A stretch of 51,800 bases of DNA, taken from NCBI GenBank assembly GCA_902826065.1, contig CADEDM010000010.1, positions 1 through 51,800 of the forward strand, read 5' to 3'. The notes beneath the pieces were generated by a model. It saw only the letters and a list, made by a program, of their open reading frames with translations, was not told the DNA's origin and searched no databases. Each line of letters opens with the position of its first letter. Within the stretch, counting starts at the first letter, position 1. Source of the stretch: an uncultured Acidobacteriota bacterium (lineage in GTDB: Bacteria > Acidobacteriota > Vicinamibacteria > Vicinamibacterales > UBA2999). Shown here piece after piece: positions 1 to 8,326 of this stretch. Made by a program: the position numbers and the translations under genes.

Positions 1-209
1 GCCGAGCCGCCCTTGCCCAGGATGGTCACGCCGGCCTCGACCGCGAGCGGATTAGCCGCCGCCACCATGTCGCGATTGGCGAACTGGGTGGTCTTGGGCG
101 TCCAGCCCGAGGGGAACTCCGGCTGGCTCGGCGTCTGGGCGGCGAGATAGCTGGCCGGGGCGAGCAGCGTGGCCAGCACGAACGCGAGTGCCAGGGGAGT
201 GATGCGCAT
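1..209 (-). CDS. ggt: gamma-glutamyltransferase, N-terminal part (runs off window)
   Basis: Only the first 69 codons are present; the gene continues past the left edge. The product begins with a signal peptide (about residues 1-25, ending ...SYLAAQ). It then reaches a segment reading MVAAANPLAVEAGVTIL followed by GKGGSA, which is the conserved N-terminal region of gamma-glutamyltranspeptidases, where the family continues into VDAAIA. The family hydrolyses or transfers the gamma-glutamyl group of glutathione and related peptides in the periplasm, and matures by autocleavage; the cleavage site lies outside the window. The ATG at 207-209 has no Shine-Dalgarno but has TATGAT (216-221, minus strand) exactly 6 nt upstream, suggesting a leaderless mRNA. 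Family assignment is good, substrate unproven. Confidence 0.8.
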   Translation of the reverse strand, partial: MRITPLALAFVLATLLAPASYLAAQTPSQPEFPSGWTPKTTQFANRDMVAAANPLAVEAGVTILGKGGS

Positions 210-215
210 CCGCGC

Positions 216-221
216 ATCATA
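216..221 (-). promoter_or_regulatory. -10 box of a probable leaderless promoter (ggt)
   Basis: Reads TATGAT on the minus strand, with a 6-nt spacer to the ATG at 209. Transcription starting 6-8 nt downstream of this box would begin at or next to the start codon. No good -35 element is visible. Confidence 0.5.
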
Positions 222-284
222 GCGGGCGCGGCACCACTTGAAGCGTCGCGCGCGGCGCCGGCCGGCCGCGACGCGCGCTCCGCC

Positions 285-1631
285 TCACCTCGCCTGGCTG
301 AAGAACTCCCGCGTCAGTCTCTTGAGCAGGCCGAGCGAGCCAAGCACCGCGATCAGGTTCGGGATGGCCATCAGCCCGTTCAGCGTGTCGGCCACGTCCC
401 AGACCAGGTGCAGCGAGCCGACGGCCCCGAGATAGATGAACACCAGCCACGCCAGCCGATAGGGCATCGCAGCGCCGCGTCCGAACAGATAGACGATGGC
501 GGTCTCGCCGTAGTAGCTCCAGCCGATCACGGTAGAGAACGCGAACAGCGTCAGGCTCGTGGTGACGACGATGTTGCCCCAGGTGCCGGGCAGGCCGACT
601 GAGAACGCGTGGCCCGAGAGCGCGGCGCCGGTCTCGCCGTTCGCCCACACGCCGGTGACGAGAATGACCATGCCGGTGGTGGTGCAGACCAGGATGGTGT
701 CGACGAACACCTCGAAGATGCCGTAGAGTCCCTGCCGCACTGGATGGTCCGTGCGCGCGGCGGCGTGCACGATCGGGGCGCTGCCCAGTCCGGCTTCGTT
801 CGAGAACAGGCCGCGGGCGATGCCATAGCGCATCGCCACCAGCATCGTCGAGCCCACGAAGCCGCCGGTGGCGGCGGTGCCGCTGAATGCCGACGACACC
901 ACCAGCGACAGCGCCGCCGGGATCTCGCCGGCGAACCGCACCAGGATCACGAGGCCGCCACCCAGATAGAGCAGCGCCATGAACGGCACGAGGATCTCCG
1001 TGAAATCGCCGATCCGCTTGATGCCGCCCAGAATCACCGATGCCGTGAGCACCGCGAGGACGACGCCGGTCAGCGACGGGCTGATGCCGAACGAGTCCTG
1101 CAGGCTCGACGCCACCGAGTTGCTCTGCACCATGTTGCCGATGCCGAAGGCCGCCAGCGAGACCAGCGCGGCGAACAGCGTGCCCAGCCACGGCAGGCCC
1201 AGGCCCTTGCGCAGGATGTACATCGCGCCGCCGCGCATCTGGCCGGCGTCGTCCGGTTCGCGGTAGTGCAGCGCGATCACGATCTCGGCAAACTTCGTGC
1301 ACATGCCGAGCACGCCCGAGACCCATAGCCAGAACAAAGCGCCCGGCCCGCCGATCGAGATGGCCGTGGCCACGCCGGCGATGTTGCCCACGCCCACCGT
1401 GGACGCCAGGGCTGTCGCCACCGCCTGGAAGGGCGAGACTTCGCCGGGGCCGGCCGCCTTTTGCGTGATCTTGCCCAGCACCTCGCGCAACGCGAAGGGG
1501 AGGTAGCGGAACTGGACACCGCCGGTGAGCACGGTCAGGAGCAGGCCCGTGCCGACCAGCAGCACGATCATCGGCCAGCCCCAGACGTAGCCGTTCAACC
1601 AGCCGTTTGCAGCAGCAATCAGTTCGATCAT
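285..1631 (-). CDS. AGCS-family sodium:amino acid (alanine/glycine) symporter
   Basis: A 448-residue polytopic inner-membrane protein of normal length for the alanine/glycine:cation symporter family (AlsT/AgcS/DagA type), which takes up small neutral amino acids with Na+. The family signature lies near residues 75-100 (ASTVGVGNIAGVATAISIGG, then PGALFW). Further recognisable blocks are FSNEAGLGSAPIVHAAARTD near residues 275-295 and about ten hydrophobic helices along the chain. The ATG at 1629-1631 lacks a Shine-Dalgarno, but TATCCT lies 7 nt upstream on the same strand, so the transcript may be leaderless. It stands alone next to a gamma-glutamyltransferase on the same strand; released amino acids could be its substrate, but that is only suggested by proximity. 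Confidence 0.9.
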   Translation of the reverse strand: MIELIAAANGWLNGYVWGWPMIVLLVGTGLLLTVLTGGVQFRYLPFALREVLGKITQKAAGPGEVSPFQAVATALASTVGVGNIAGVATAISIGGPGALFWLWVSGVLGMCTKFAEIVIALHYREPDDAGQMRGGAMYILRKGLGLPWLGTLFAALVSLAAFGIGNMVQSNSVASSLQDSFGISPSLTGVVLAVLTASVILGGIKRIGDFTEILVPFMALLYLGGGLVILVRFAGEIPAALSLVVSSAFSGTAATGGFVGSTMLVAMRYGIARGLFSNEAGLGSAPIVHAAARTDHPVRQGLYGIFEVFVDTILVCTTTGMVILVTGVWANGETGAALSGHAFSVGLPGTWGNIVVTTSLTLFAFSTVIGWSYYGETAIVYLFGRGAAMPYRLAWLVFIYLGAVGSLHLVWDVADTLNGLMAIPNLIAVLGSLGLLKRLTREFFSQAR

Positions 1632-1707
1632 CGCAGCGAGGATAACCTGCCGCGGGGGGCTGTGACCCGCGGATCGGAGATCGGCATGCGTCCGCGGTCG
1701 CCGGCCG

Positions 1708-1723
1708 GGCCGTGGCCACGGCC
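1708..1723. promoter_or_regulatory. 16-bp perfect palindrome over the expected -35 region
   Basis: GGCCGTGG followed by its reverse complement CCACGGCC, a perfect palindrome without spacer. It lies 11 bp before the TACGAT box (1735-1740) of the serine hydrolase gene, where a -35 element would be. An operator is possible; GC-rich palindromes also arise by chance in DNA of this composition. Confidence 0.3.
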
Positions 1724-1734
1724 GACCGGTGCGC

Positions 1735-1740
1735 TACGAT
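1735..1740 (+). promoter_or_regulatory. -10 box of a probable leaderless promoter (serine hydrolase)
   Basis: TACGAT followed by a 7-nt spacer and the ATG at 1748. There is no Shine-Dalgarno before this start, which fits a leaderless transcript. Confidence 0.5.
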
Positions 1741-1747
1741 GCGCGCC

Positions 1748-2938
1748 ATGCGCACGATCCATCGCCTCGTCACCCTGGCAGTCGCGCTCGGCTTGAGCAC
1801 GGCGAAGCCGGTCGCACAGCCGGGGCCCGACGCCGCGGCGATGATGGCCCGCATCGAGGCCCCGCAGGTGCCCGACCGGCAGGGGCTCGACGCGCTGACG
1901 CTCGACCAGGTGATGCGCCGCTTCCGGGTGCCGGGCGTCAGCGTGGCCGTCATCAAGGACTTCAAGATCCACTGGGCCAAGGGATACGGCGTGGCCGACG
2001 TCAGCACCAGCCGGCCGGTGCGCACCGACACGCCCTTTCAAGCGGCGTCGATCAGCAAGCCGGTCACGGCGCTGGCGGCGATGACGCTCGTGCAGGACGG
2101 CAAGCTCGGGCTCGACGACGACGCCAACCGGCATCTCAAGTCCTGGCGCGTCCCCGAGGGCGCCCTCACGCGCCCGCAGCCGGTGACGCCGAGATCGCTG
2201 ATGAGCCACACCTCGGGTGCCGATGACGGCTTCGGCTTCCCGGGCTACGAGCCCTCGGCGCCGCGGCCGACCGTGGTGCAGATTCTCGACGGCGCGTCGC
2301 CGTCCAACGTCGGGAAGGTCACGTTCGCGCGTCCGCCGTACGCCGCCTACAAGTACTCCGGCGGCGCCGTGACACTCATGCAGCTGCTGCTCACCGACCT
2401 CACCGGCGAGGACTTCGCGGCGCTGACGCAGTCGCGCGTCCTGGGCCCGCTCGGCATGGCCGACAGCTCGTTCGAGCAGCCGCCGCCCGAGGCGCGCGCC
2501 GCGCGTCTGGCGCATGCGCACAACGGCCAGGGCGCGCACGGCAACGTGCCGTGGCACATCTATCCCGAGCAGGCAGCCGCGGGACTGTGGACGACGCCGA
2601 GCGACCTGGCGCGACTGGTGATCGAGGTGCAGACGGCCGCGCGCGGACCAAAGGGGCAGGTGCTGTCGCAGGTGTCGGCGCGCGAGATGACGGCGCCGGT
2701 CGGCACCGGGCCCTACGCGGTGGGCTTCGGGGTCGAGCAGCGCGGCCAGGGCTGGTACTTCGGCCACGGCGGCTCGAACTGGGGGTTCCGCTGCTCGCTC
2801 CTCGCCCACGTGCGCAAGGGCTACGGCGTGGTGGTGATGACCAACGGCGACGCCGGCGGCGGCGTGATCACGGAGATCGAAGCGCGCGTGGCCAGCGCCT
2901 ACGGCTGGGACTCGCTGGACAAGCCGCTGCTGCGCTGA
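1748..2938 (+). CDS. exported serine hydrolase, beta-lactamase class C/esterase family
   Basis: A 396-residue protein with a signal peptide (MRTIHRLVTLAVALGLSTA) followed by a serine beta-lactamase/penicillin-binding-like domain. The nucleophile motif SxxK is S101-I-S-K104; the second motif appears as YSG (in KYSGG) instead of the usual YxN; the third motif is HGG (FGHGGSNWGF). This set is typical of the broad beta-lactamase-related family of D-aminopeptidases, esterases and DD-peptidases, whose substrates cannot be told from sequence. The in-frame open frame extends to 1712, but the ATG at 1748 gives the signal peptide directly and sits 7 nt behind TACGAT. It ends before a strong hairpin separating it from the convergent DUF2911 gene. 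Confidence 0.82.
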   Translation: MRTIHRLVTLAVALGLSTAKPVAQPGPDAAAMMARIEAPQVPDRQGLDALTLDQVMRRFRVPGVSVAVIKDFKIHWAKGYGVADVSTSRPVRTDTPFQAASISKPVTALAAMTLVQDGKLGLDDDANRHLKSWRVPEGALTRPQPVTPRSLMSHTSGADDGFGFPGYEPSAPRPTVVQILDGASPSNVGKVTFARPPYAAYKYSGGAVTLMQLLLTDLTGEDFAALTQSRVLGPLGMADSSFEQPPPEARAARLAHAHNGQGAHGNVPWHIYPEQAAAGLWTTPSDLARLVIEVQTAARGPKGQVLSQVSAREMTAPVGTGPYAVGFGVEQRGQGWYFGHGGSNWGFRCSLLAHVRKGYGVVVMTNGDAGGGVITEIEARVASAYGWDSLDKPLLR

Positions 2939-2944
2939 CGATCC

Positions 2945-2986
2945 GCCCGGCCGCGCATCCCTCGTGGGGATTGCGCGCAGCCGGGC
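2945..2986. terminator. long imperfect hairpin between convergent genes
   Basis: GCCCGGC (2945-2951) pairs with GCCGGGC (2980-2986). An inner stem CGCGCA/TGCGCG and then TCCC/GGGA continue it with two small bulges. It lies between the ends of the serine hydrolase and the DUF2911 gene and could work in both directions. There is no T-tract, so this is a candidate only. Confidence 0.5.
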
Positions 2987-3008
2987 CAGTCGTCAGACGT
3001 GACGTCGG

Positions 3009-3554
3009 CTAGCCGACGGTGAAGGGCGCCGACGCGCGGGTCGTGCCCCAGTCGATCACCAGGGTGCCGCCCTGGGCCGAGTCCTCGACCGCGATGGTCA
3101 GGTTCTCGCCGGCCTTCGGCGCCTTGCCCATCGTCATCGGGATGCGCGCGAGCTCGTCGGCCTTGCCGGGATACGGAATACCCCAGCCCTTCGGGCGCTT
3201 GTGCACGATCAGCTGCCAGGTGCCGTTCACCGGCATCGTGTGCAGGCCGTAGCGGCCGGCGGGCACCGACACGTTGCCGAACTTCAGCGCCTTGTCGGTG
3301 ATGAGCGTGGTCTGCTCGTCGGCGCCGGTGCGCCATTCCTTGCCTTCATAAGGATCGACGTCCTTCCCCGGCGTGCGTCCCTTGAGCAGCGGGCGTCCGT
3401 ACTCGATCGCGACGTTCGCGCCGTCGACGACCGACTCGGATCTCACATGCGGGCTGCCGCCCGACCCCTTGCCGAGTTCCGTGACCTTCTGTGCCGACAC
3501 GGCGATACCGAGCGCAGCGACGCTGACCGTCGCCGCAACCATGAATGCGCGCAT
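3009..3554 (-). CDS. exported DUF2911 protein
   Basis: A 181-residue protein with a signal peptide (MRAFMVAATVSVAALGIAVSAQ). The mature part matches the DUF2911 pattern: an N-terminal VAIEYGRP motif, then LKGRTPG, EWRTGADEQT and a C-terminal WGTTRASAPF segment. DUF2911 proteins are small, mostly beta, exported and of unknown function; they are frequent in Acidobacteriota and Bacteroidota. The upstream frame stays open to 3785, but the ATG at 3552-3554 is preceded by GGAGG with a 5-nt spacer and begins the signal peptide, so this start is well supported. It is divergent from the DinB gene across 272 bp. Confidence 0.85.
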   Translation of the reverse strand: MRAFMVAATVSVAALGIAVSAQKVTELGKGSGGSPHVRSESVVDGANVAIEYGRPLLKGRTPGKDVDPYEGKEWRTGADEQTTLITDKALKFGNVSVPAGRYGLHTMPVNGTWQLIVHKRPKGWGIPYPGKADELARIPMTMGKAPKAGENLTIAVEDSAQGGTLVIDWGTTRASAPFTVG

Positions 3555-3826
3555 TCCTGCCTCCACAATGTGATCGCTGATGATGACGCGTGCAGCTCTT
3601 CTGCATGAGCCGATCGTCTCAACCGATGACATCACGTTCGGCAGGCGTTGTTCAATGCCAAGCGCTCCACACGCCCGGCTCGACCGTGCCCCCAAGGCCC
3701 AGGGAGCGACGCGGTGGGGTTGGCGGCTCCCGACCGCCGTTCTCGATACCTCAGCAGGGGCGCATGACGCGCCCGCAACCCGCACGACCCGCCGGGCCGA
3801 CTCTGCCCGCGGTGCAGGAGGACGAG

Positions 3827-4351
3827 ATGAAGACCGCAGCTTCCGCCACAGCCACCCCTTCGGCCGTCACGAGCGCCCGCGCCAACGCGCTGGCCGAGCG
3901 CCTCGAACAGGGCGCCAACGCCCTCGCCATCCTGGCCCGCGGACTCACCGAGGCACAGTGGCAGACGCGCATCCCGCACGACGGGCGCACGGTGGGCGTG
4001 GTGGTACACCATGTGGCCAGCGTCTATCCGATCGAGATCCAGCTGGCGCAGGTGCTGTCCACGGGTGAGCCCGTCGCGGGCGTGACCTGGAACGACGTGC
4101 ACGCCATGAACGCCGCGCACGCCAAGGACAACGACGCCGTCACCAAGGAAGCCGCGCTGGCCCTGCTCGCCACAAACAGCGCCGCGGCCGCCGCGGCCAT
4201 CCGCGCCATGACCGACGCGCAGCTCGACGCCTGCAACACCAACTCGCTCTACGCCGACGCGCCGCTCACGTGCCAGCACATGCTCGAAGACCACGCCGTG
4301 CGACACAGCTATCACCACCTGGCGAAGATCAAGGGCGCGCTGGGCGAGTAG
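3827..4351 (+). CDS. DinB-family protein
   Basis: A 174-residue cytoplasmic protein with the four-helix DinB/YfiT-like fold pattern. Candidate metal ligands are the histidines in VVHHVASVYP (near residue 63) and the C-terminal HAVRHSYHHLAKIKGAL block. The family includes metal-dependent thiol S-transferases and damage-induced proteins; the reaction here is unknown. The start is fixed by AGGAGG (3816-3821) 5 nt before the ATG; the open frame to 3590 upstream has no such signal. A hairpin (4379-4397) lies just after the stop codon. The N-terminal 15 residues are Ala/Thr/Ser-rich and look unstructured. Confidence 0.75.
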   Translation: MKTAASATATPSAVTSARANALAERLEQGANALAILARGLTEAQWQTRIPHDGRTVGVVVHHVASVYPIEIQLAQVLSTGEPVAGVTWNDVHAMNAAHAKDNDAVTKEAALALLATNSAAAAAAIRAMTDAQLDACNTNSLYADAPLTCQHMLEDHAVRHSYHHLAKIKGALGE

Positions 4352-4378
4352 CCACACGCCGACCGCGAATCGCGACGC

Positions 4379-4397
4379 CCGGGCCACGCCGGCCCGG
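4379..4397. terminator. hairpin between convergent genes
   Basis: CCGGGCC, loop ACGCC, GGCCCGG: a perfect 7-bp GC stem between the end of the DinB gene and the end of the metallo-beta-lactamase gene. There is no T-tract. A second weaker stem (GCCGC/GCGGC at 4401-4418) follows. Confidence 0.4.
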
Positions 4398-4420
4398 TGC
4401 GCCGCCTCGCTGAGCGGCGG

Positions 4421-5386
4421 TCAGCGGCAGTGCAGGTCGGCGAACGGGTCCGTCGGCTCCCACAGCACAGGGAGCACGACGTCCACGCAGTCGGCGGCCG
4501 CGCGTTGCGAGATCCGCGACAGCATCGCCTCGAACCGCTCCCGCGACTGCGGCCAGAGCGGCTTGTCGAGGCTGCGGAAGAAGTTGTCCCAGTGCACGAG
4601 GATCACGCGGCGGGCCCCGGTGCGGCGCACCACCTCGTCCCAGTACGTGTCGATGAAGCCCTTGCGCGGCCAGCGCGACGTGCCGATGCCCAGGTAGACG
4701 ACATCGGCGCGACGATTGCGCAGGGCGCCGCGCTTGTACCCCGCGCTGCCGTGTACGAGCAGCGACGTCTCGCCATGGCGGATCAGCACCGACCATGTGG
4801 CGCCGGTCTTCCATCGCAGGGCGTGCGCCGGCGGCCGGAGCGGGGCGCGAACGTCGCCCGGCGCCGGATTGCCGCCGCCGTGCTCCGACTCGATGAACGT
4901 CAGCTCGAAGTCGCCATAGCGGCGCGTCTCGCCGTCGCGGACGACGTCGATCTGCCGTTCCGGCAGGCCAAGGCCACGCCCCACGTTGGCCGTCGACTCC
5001 GATCCCAGCAGCATGGCGCCAGTCGTCTTCGCGATCACTGGAGCGTCGAGCGCGTGGTCGTAGTGGGAGTGCGACGCGAACACGGCGTCGATCGTCGACA
5101 CGCCGACGCGCCGGAGCACGGCGTCGATGCGTACCTCGTTCGGAGCGATGCGCCAGAACGCAGTCCGCCACTCCCCGGGCCGGCTCACGAACCCGTCGGC
5201 GAGGATCGTGGTCCGTCCGTCGCGGACAAGCAGCGCGCTCGTGCCCAGGAACTGCGCCGTCACTGTACCGGCGATCGACGAGGGCTGATTCTCGACCCGC
5301 ACCCGGCCGAAGTGGCCAAGGGAGCCCGACGCGCAGCCGCCCAGCGGCAGCGCCGACGACAGCAGGGCGGCGAGTCGCCGGTTCAT
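4421..5386 (-). CDS. metallo-beta-lactamase-fold hydrolase, probable lipoprotein
   Basis: A 321-residue protein starting with a lipoprotein-like signal (MNRRLAALLSSALPLGGCAS; lipobox LGGC). The metal-binding motif is SHSHYDHALDAP (HxHxDH), placing it in the MBL superfamily near the UlaG-like/RomA-like L-ascorbate lactonase and NAPE-PLD-like groups. A later IESEHGGGNPA and a C-terminal ILVHWDNFF supply further candidate metal ligands. The lipobox predicts that it acts at the cell envelope. The ATG at 5384-5386 gives the lipobox directly. An upstream ATG at 5449 would add 21 residues ahead of it and cannot be excluded, since no Shine-Dalgarno marks either start. It is divergent from the kinase gene at 5568. 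Confidence 0.75.
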   Translation of the reverse strand: MNRRLAALLSSALPLGGCASGSLGHFGRVRVENQPSSIAGTVTAQFLGTSALLVRDGRTTILADGFVSRPGEWRTAFWRIAPNEVRIDAVLRRVGVSTIDAVFASHSHYDHALDAPVIAKTTGAMLLGSESTANVGRGLGLPERQIDVVRDGETRRYGDFELTFIESEHGGGNPAPGDVRAPLRPPAHALRWKTGATWSVLIRHGETSLLVHGSAGYKRGALRNRRADVVYLGIGTSRWPRKGFIDTYWDEVVRRTGARRVILVHWDNFFRSLDKPLWPQSRERFEAMLSRISQRAAADCVDVVLPVLWEPTDPFADLHCR

Positions 5387-5555
5387 GTCCCGTCGAGACA
5401 GCTGATGTGGCCCTGGCGCGTCCGGCTCGGGCCGAGGTCTCTCGTCCATGGGCGTTCCGACCGCTACGATACGCCACGCGTTCGGGGCTGATCGACGTGG
5501 AGAACCGATCACGTCGCAGGCCCGCTCCAGCCGCCTGCCAGCCGCGGTCCGGCGG

Positions 5556-5561
5556 TAGAGT
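5556..5561 (+). promoter_or_regulatory. -10 box of a probable leaderless promoter (kinase)
   Basis: TAGAGT, then a 6-nt spacer and the GTG start at 5568. The same box and spacing recur before the VOC gene (24505-24510). Confidence 0.5.
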
Positions 5562-5567
5562 AGCGCC

Positions 5568-7184
5568 GTGGCGGAGCCCGACGTGGCGGCGTCGCTCGAA
5601 CCGACGACGATCGGCGCGTCCGGCGAACGCACGGGACGCTTCGATGGCGTCTCGCCCTTTGGATCGGGGGCCACGCCGGCCCACGAAGTCGCCGTGGTGC
5701 TGCAACAGCGCCTGCGCAGCCTGGCATCCATCGCCCTGATCGCGATCGGCTACTTCAACCTCGTTCGCTTCCAGCGATTCGAGATGACGCCCGCGTTCGT
5801 CCGCGCCTACATGGTGCCCGGCGCGCTCACGCTGCTCTTCCTGGCTGTCTGTGCCGCGGCCTTGTGGTGGACGCGCGAACAGCATTCGCTGCGTCGGCTG
5901 CGCTGGCTCGAGGGGCTTCTGTTCGGCGTGCTCACGGCCTCGTTCGCCAGCGATACGGTGAACGGCCTGTTCGTCTCTCCGGGTTACCTGGCGGTCTATG
6001 CGGGCCGGCCCGTGGCCGAGTTGTCGATCCTCGGACGCCAGCAGAGCATCCTGTGGCTGACGCTGATCGTCACCTACGGCACCTTCATCCCGAACACCGG
6101 CCGGCGTTGTGCGTCGGTGACCGGCCTTATCGCGCTGGTGGCGCTGTCGGTGACGATCGGCGGCTGGCTGGCCACTCGCGTCGTGTCGGGGCGGGTGCTG
6201 GTGTTCTTCCTGGCCGAGACCGTGCTCTGGCTCGCCGTCGGTGTCGCCCTCGCCGTGTACGGATCGCACCGGATCGCCGTGCTGCAGGACGAGGCGATGG
6301 CCGCGCGACGACTCGGGAAATATCGCCTGACGCGACGGCTCGGCGGTGGTGGCATGGGCGAGGTGTTCCTGGCGGAACACGTGCTGCTGCGGCGCCCCTG
6401 CGCCGTCAAGGTGATTCGTCCGGAGCAGGCCGGCGACCCCGCGGTCCTTCGCCGGTTCCTGCGCGAGGTGCAGGCGACCGCAACGTTGACCCACCCGAAC
6501 ACGGTGCAGGTGTTCGACTACGGCCAGGCCGCGGACGGCACGCTGTTCTACGCGATGGAGTACCTGGAAGGCCTGAGCCTGGAGCAGTTGGTCACGCAAC
6601 ATGGGCCGCTGCCGCCGGCGCGCGCCGTCCATGTGCTGCGGCAGCTATGTGGCGCGCTGACGGAAGCACACGGCGCCGGGCTGATACATCGCGACATCAA
6701 GCCCTCGAACGTGATTCTCTGCCGCCGGGGCGGCGTCCAAGACGTCGTCAAGCTGCTGGATTTCGGGATCGTCCGGCTGCGGCCCACTGATGGCGCCGCC
6801 AGCGGCGCGACCCAGACCGGGCTGGTGTTCGGAACGCCGGCCTACATGTCGCCCGAACAGGCCGAAGGCGGCGAACTCGACGAGCGCAGCGACATCTACT
6901 CGGTTGGCGGTCTGGCCTATTTCCTGGCGAGTGGGCAGCCGCCGTTCGATCGCGACAACGCCATGCGGGTGATGGCGGCGCACCTCAGCGACCCCGTCGT
7001 TCCGCTCGCCACCCACCGTGCCGACTGGCCCCTCGCGCTGGACGCCGTCGTGATGCGCTGTCTGGCCAAACGGCCTGACGATCGCTTCGCCAGCGCCGCC
7101 GAACTCGATCGTGCACTCAGCGCGGCAGGCGTGGCGCCGCCGTGGACCGAGACCGATACGACCGAACCGTCGGGGGGACGCTAG
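5568..7184 (+). CDS. Ser/Thr protein kinase with six-TM N-terminal domain
   Basis: A 538-residue protein. Residues 1-45 are polar; about six hydrophobic helices follow between residues 46 and 240; a eukaryotic-type kinase domain fills about residues 250-525. Kinase motifs visible: glycine loop LGGGGMGEVF, Lys in CAVKVI, HRDIKPSN near 373-380, DFG near 397, and GTPAYMSPEQA for the activation-loop end. All catalytic residues are present, so it should be active. Bacterial PknB-type kinases normally place the kinase before the membrane helix; here the order is reversed, so the kinase is cytosolic at the C-terminus and the membrane domain could sense envelope or lipid signals. The GTG start is chosen from TAGAGT 6 nt upstream. 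Its stop overlaps the convergent HpaI gene by 4 bp. Confidence 0.88.
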   Translation: MAEPDVAASLEPTTIGASGERTGRFDGVSPFGSGATPAHEVAVVLQQRLRSLASIALIAIGYFNLVRFQRFEMTPAFVRAYMVPGALTLLFLAVCAAALWWTREQHSLRRLRWLEGLLFGVLTASFASDTVNGLFVSPGYLAVYAGRPVAELSILGRQQSILWLTLIVTYGTFIPNTGRRCASVTGLIALVALSVTIGGWLATRVVSGRVLVFFLAETVLWLAVGVALAVYGSHRIAVLQDEAMAARRLGKYRLTRRLGGGGMGEVFLAEHVLLRRPCAVKVIRPEQAGDPAVLRRFLREVQATATLTHPNTVQVFDYGQAADGTLFYAMEYLEGLSLEQLVTQHGPLPPARAVHVLRQLCGALTEAHGAGLIHRDIKPSNVILCRRGGVQDVVKLLDFGIVRLRPTDGAASGATQTGLVFGTPAYMSPEQAEGGELDERSDIYSVGGLAYFLASGQPPFDRDNAMRVMAAHLSDPVVPLATHRADWPLALDAVVMRCLAKRPDDRFASAAELDRALSAAGVAPPWTETDTTEPSGGR

Positions 7185-8149
7185 CGGCCGACGGCCTTCC
7201 GCTGCTCCGGCGTCAGGCTCGGCCCGCCGCCGGCGAACGCCGGGCCGATGTCGAAGAACGCCCGCACGCCCTGGTCGTAGCGCGTCTGGAAGTCACGCGT
7301 GCCGTTGATGCCCACCGGCAGGCCGAACTCCTTGCCGGCGTCGATGACCTTGCGCAGGCCGGCCTCCGTGAGCTTCTCGTCGTAGCCATACGAGAGCGCC
7401 ATGTCGCCGCCGCCGGCCCAGAGGATGCACTTGATGTGCGCGTCGCGCAGCGTGCGCGCGATCTCGCGGACGTTCTCGACGCCCAGCTTGTTCTCGATGA
7501 TGAGCAGGATCAGCATGTCCGCGTCGGGCTGCAGGCCCCACACGTCCGACCGCCGCTCGTACTCGCGCGAGCCAAAGCCCCAGTAGCGCGCGGCGATGCT
7601 GTTGCTGGCGCCGCGCAGGCCTTCCGGCATGACGTTCGGCGCGTTGGGCGGCTGCGGATAGCGCACCGCCTTGATGGCGTTGATCGCCTGCTCCGGCGTC
7701 TCGATGTGCGGGAACATCAGGCCGGCCACGCCGGTGTCGAGAATCTGCTTCACCATCCACTGGTTGTGATGGATCTCGCGGCCGTTGGGCGGGATGCGCA
7801 CGATCACCGGCTTCACCACGCTCACGCCCTCGCGGGCGATCGCCGCCGGGTCGAGCAGCGCGCGCAGGAACTGGCTCAGGCCCTCGACGTCGAGCGGGTC
7901 GTGTTCGAGGTCGTAGATGATGAAGTCGAAGTTCCGGTTGTTCTGCAGCGTCACCGCCGCGTGGTAGTCCCGCCCCACGCCGATGTAGTTGGCCCAGATC
8001 GAGAACGCGGGTTTCCCCTGGTCCAGCAGCCTGATCACCGGGTTGCTGCGCGGCGGCGGCGTGGCTGCGGTCTGTGCCTGCGGTCCGGGAACGGACAGAA
8101 GGGCAAGGGCGACGAAAACGGCTCCCCCGATGACGAAGCGTGGGCGCAT
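7181..8149 (-). CDS. HpcH/HpaI aldolase-family protein, apparently exported
   Basis: A 322-residue protein with a clear signal peptide (MRPRFVIGGAVFVALALLSV, then PGPQAQ) followed by an HpcH/HpaI TIM barrel. Active-site correspondences: DLEHDP (catalytic His region), PVIVRIPPNG (pyruvate-binding Arg), LLIIENKLGVENV (metal Glu) and GGGDMALSYG (metal Asp). Family members are class II pyruvate aldolases that cleave 4-hydroxy-2-ketoacids, normally about 250-270 residues and cytoplasmic. A secreted member with an extra 40 residues is odd, and the in vivo substrate is unknown. A Shine-Dalgarno AAGGAG precedes the ATG at 8147-8149, and TAGAAT (8192-8197, minus strand) is a plausible -10. Confidence 0.8.
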   Translation of the reverse strand: MRPRFVIGGAVFVALALLSVPGPQAQTAATPPPRSNPVIRLLDQGKPAFSIWANYIGVGRDYHAAVTLQNNRNFDFIIYDLEHDPLDVEGLSQFLRALLDPAAIAREGVSVVKPVIVRIPPNGREIHHNQWMVKQILDTGVAGLMFPHIETPEQAINAIKAVRYPQPPNAPNVMPEGLRGASNSIAARYWGFGSREYERRSDVWGLQPDADMLILLIIENKLGVENVREIARTLRDAHIKCILWAGGGDMALSYGYDEKLTEAGLRKVIDAGKEFGLPVGINGTRDFQTRYDQGVRAFFDIGPAFAGGGPSLTPEQRKAVGR

Positions 8150-8191
8150 GTGGAGCTCCTTGGCGTGCGAGCGGACGGTCCGCCCGCGGCG

Positions 8192-8197
8192 ATTCTA
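8192..8197 (-). promoter_or_regulatory. candidate -10 box (HpaI-like gene)
   Basis: TAGAAT on the minus strand, about 43 bp before the ATG at 8149. This gene also has a Shine-Dalgarno, so its mRNA would have a normal leader. The -35 region is not convincing. Confidence 0.35.
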
Positions 8198-8326
8198 CCC
8201 AACCGGGTCGATCGGCCGAGTTGGGTCGCCAAACGCGGCGTGCTGCGGCATCCGCCGGAGTCAACCGGCCCCTCCGCACACGTTTCGGCCCGCCAGCCCG
8301 TCCGAGGTGGTCTAATTAGGGCGCCT

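Noticed and set aside
4329-6632. Long minus-strand open frame (767 codons)
   Set aside because: It runs antisense through the kinase gene and part of the metallo-beta-lactamase gene, is Arg/His/Gly-rich and has no recognisable domain; a composition shadow of high-GC coding DNA.
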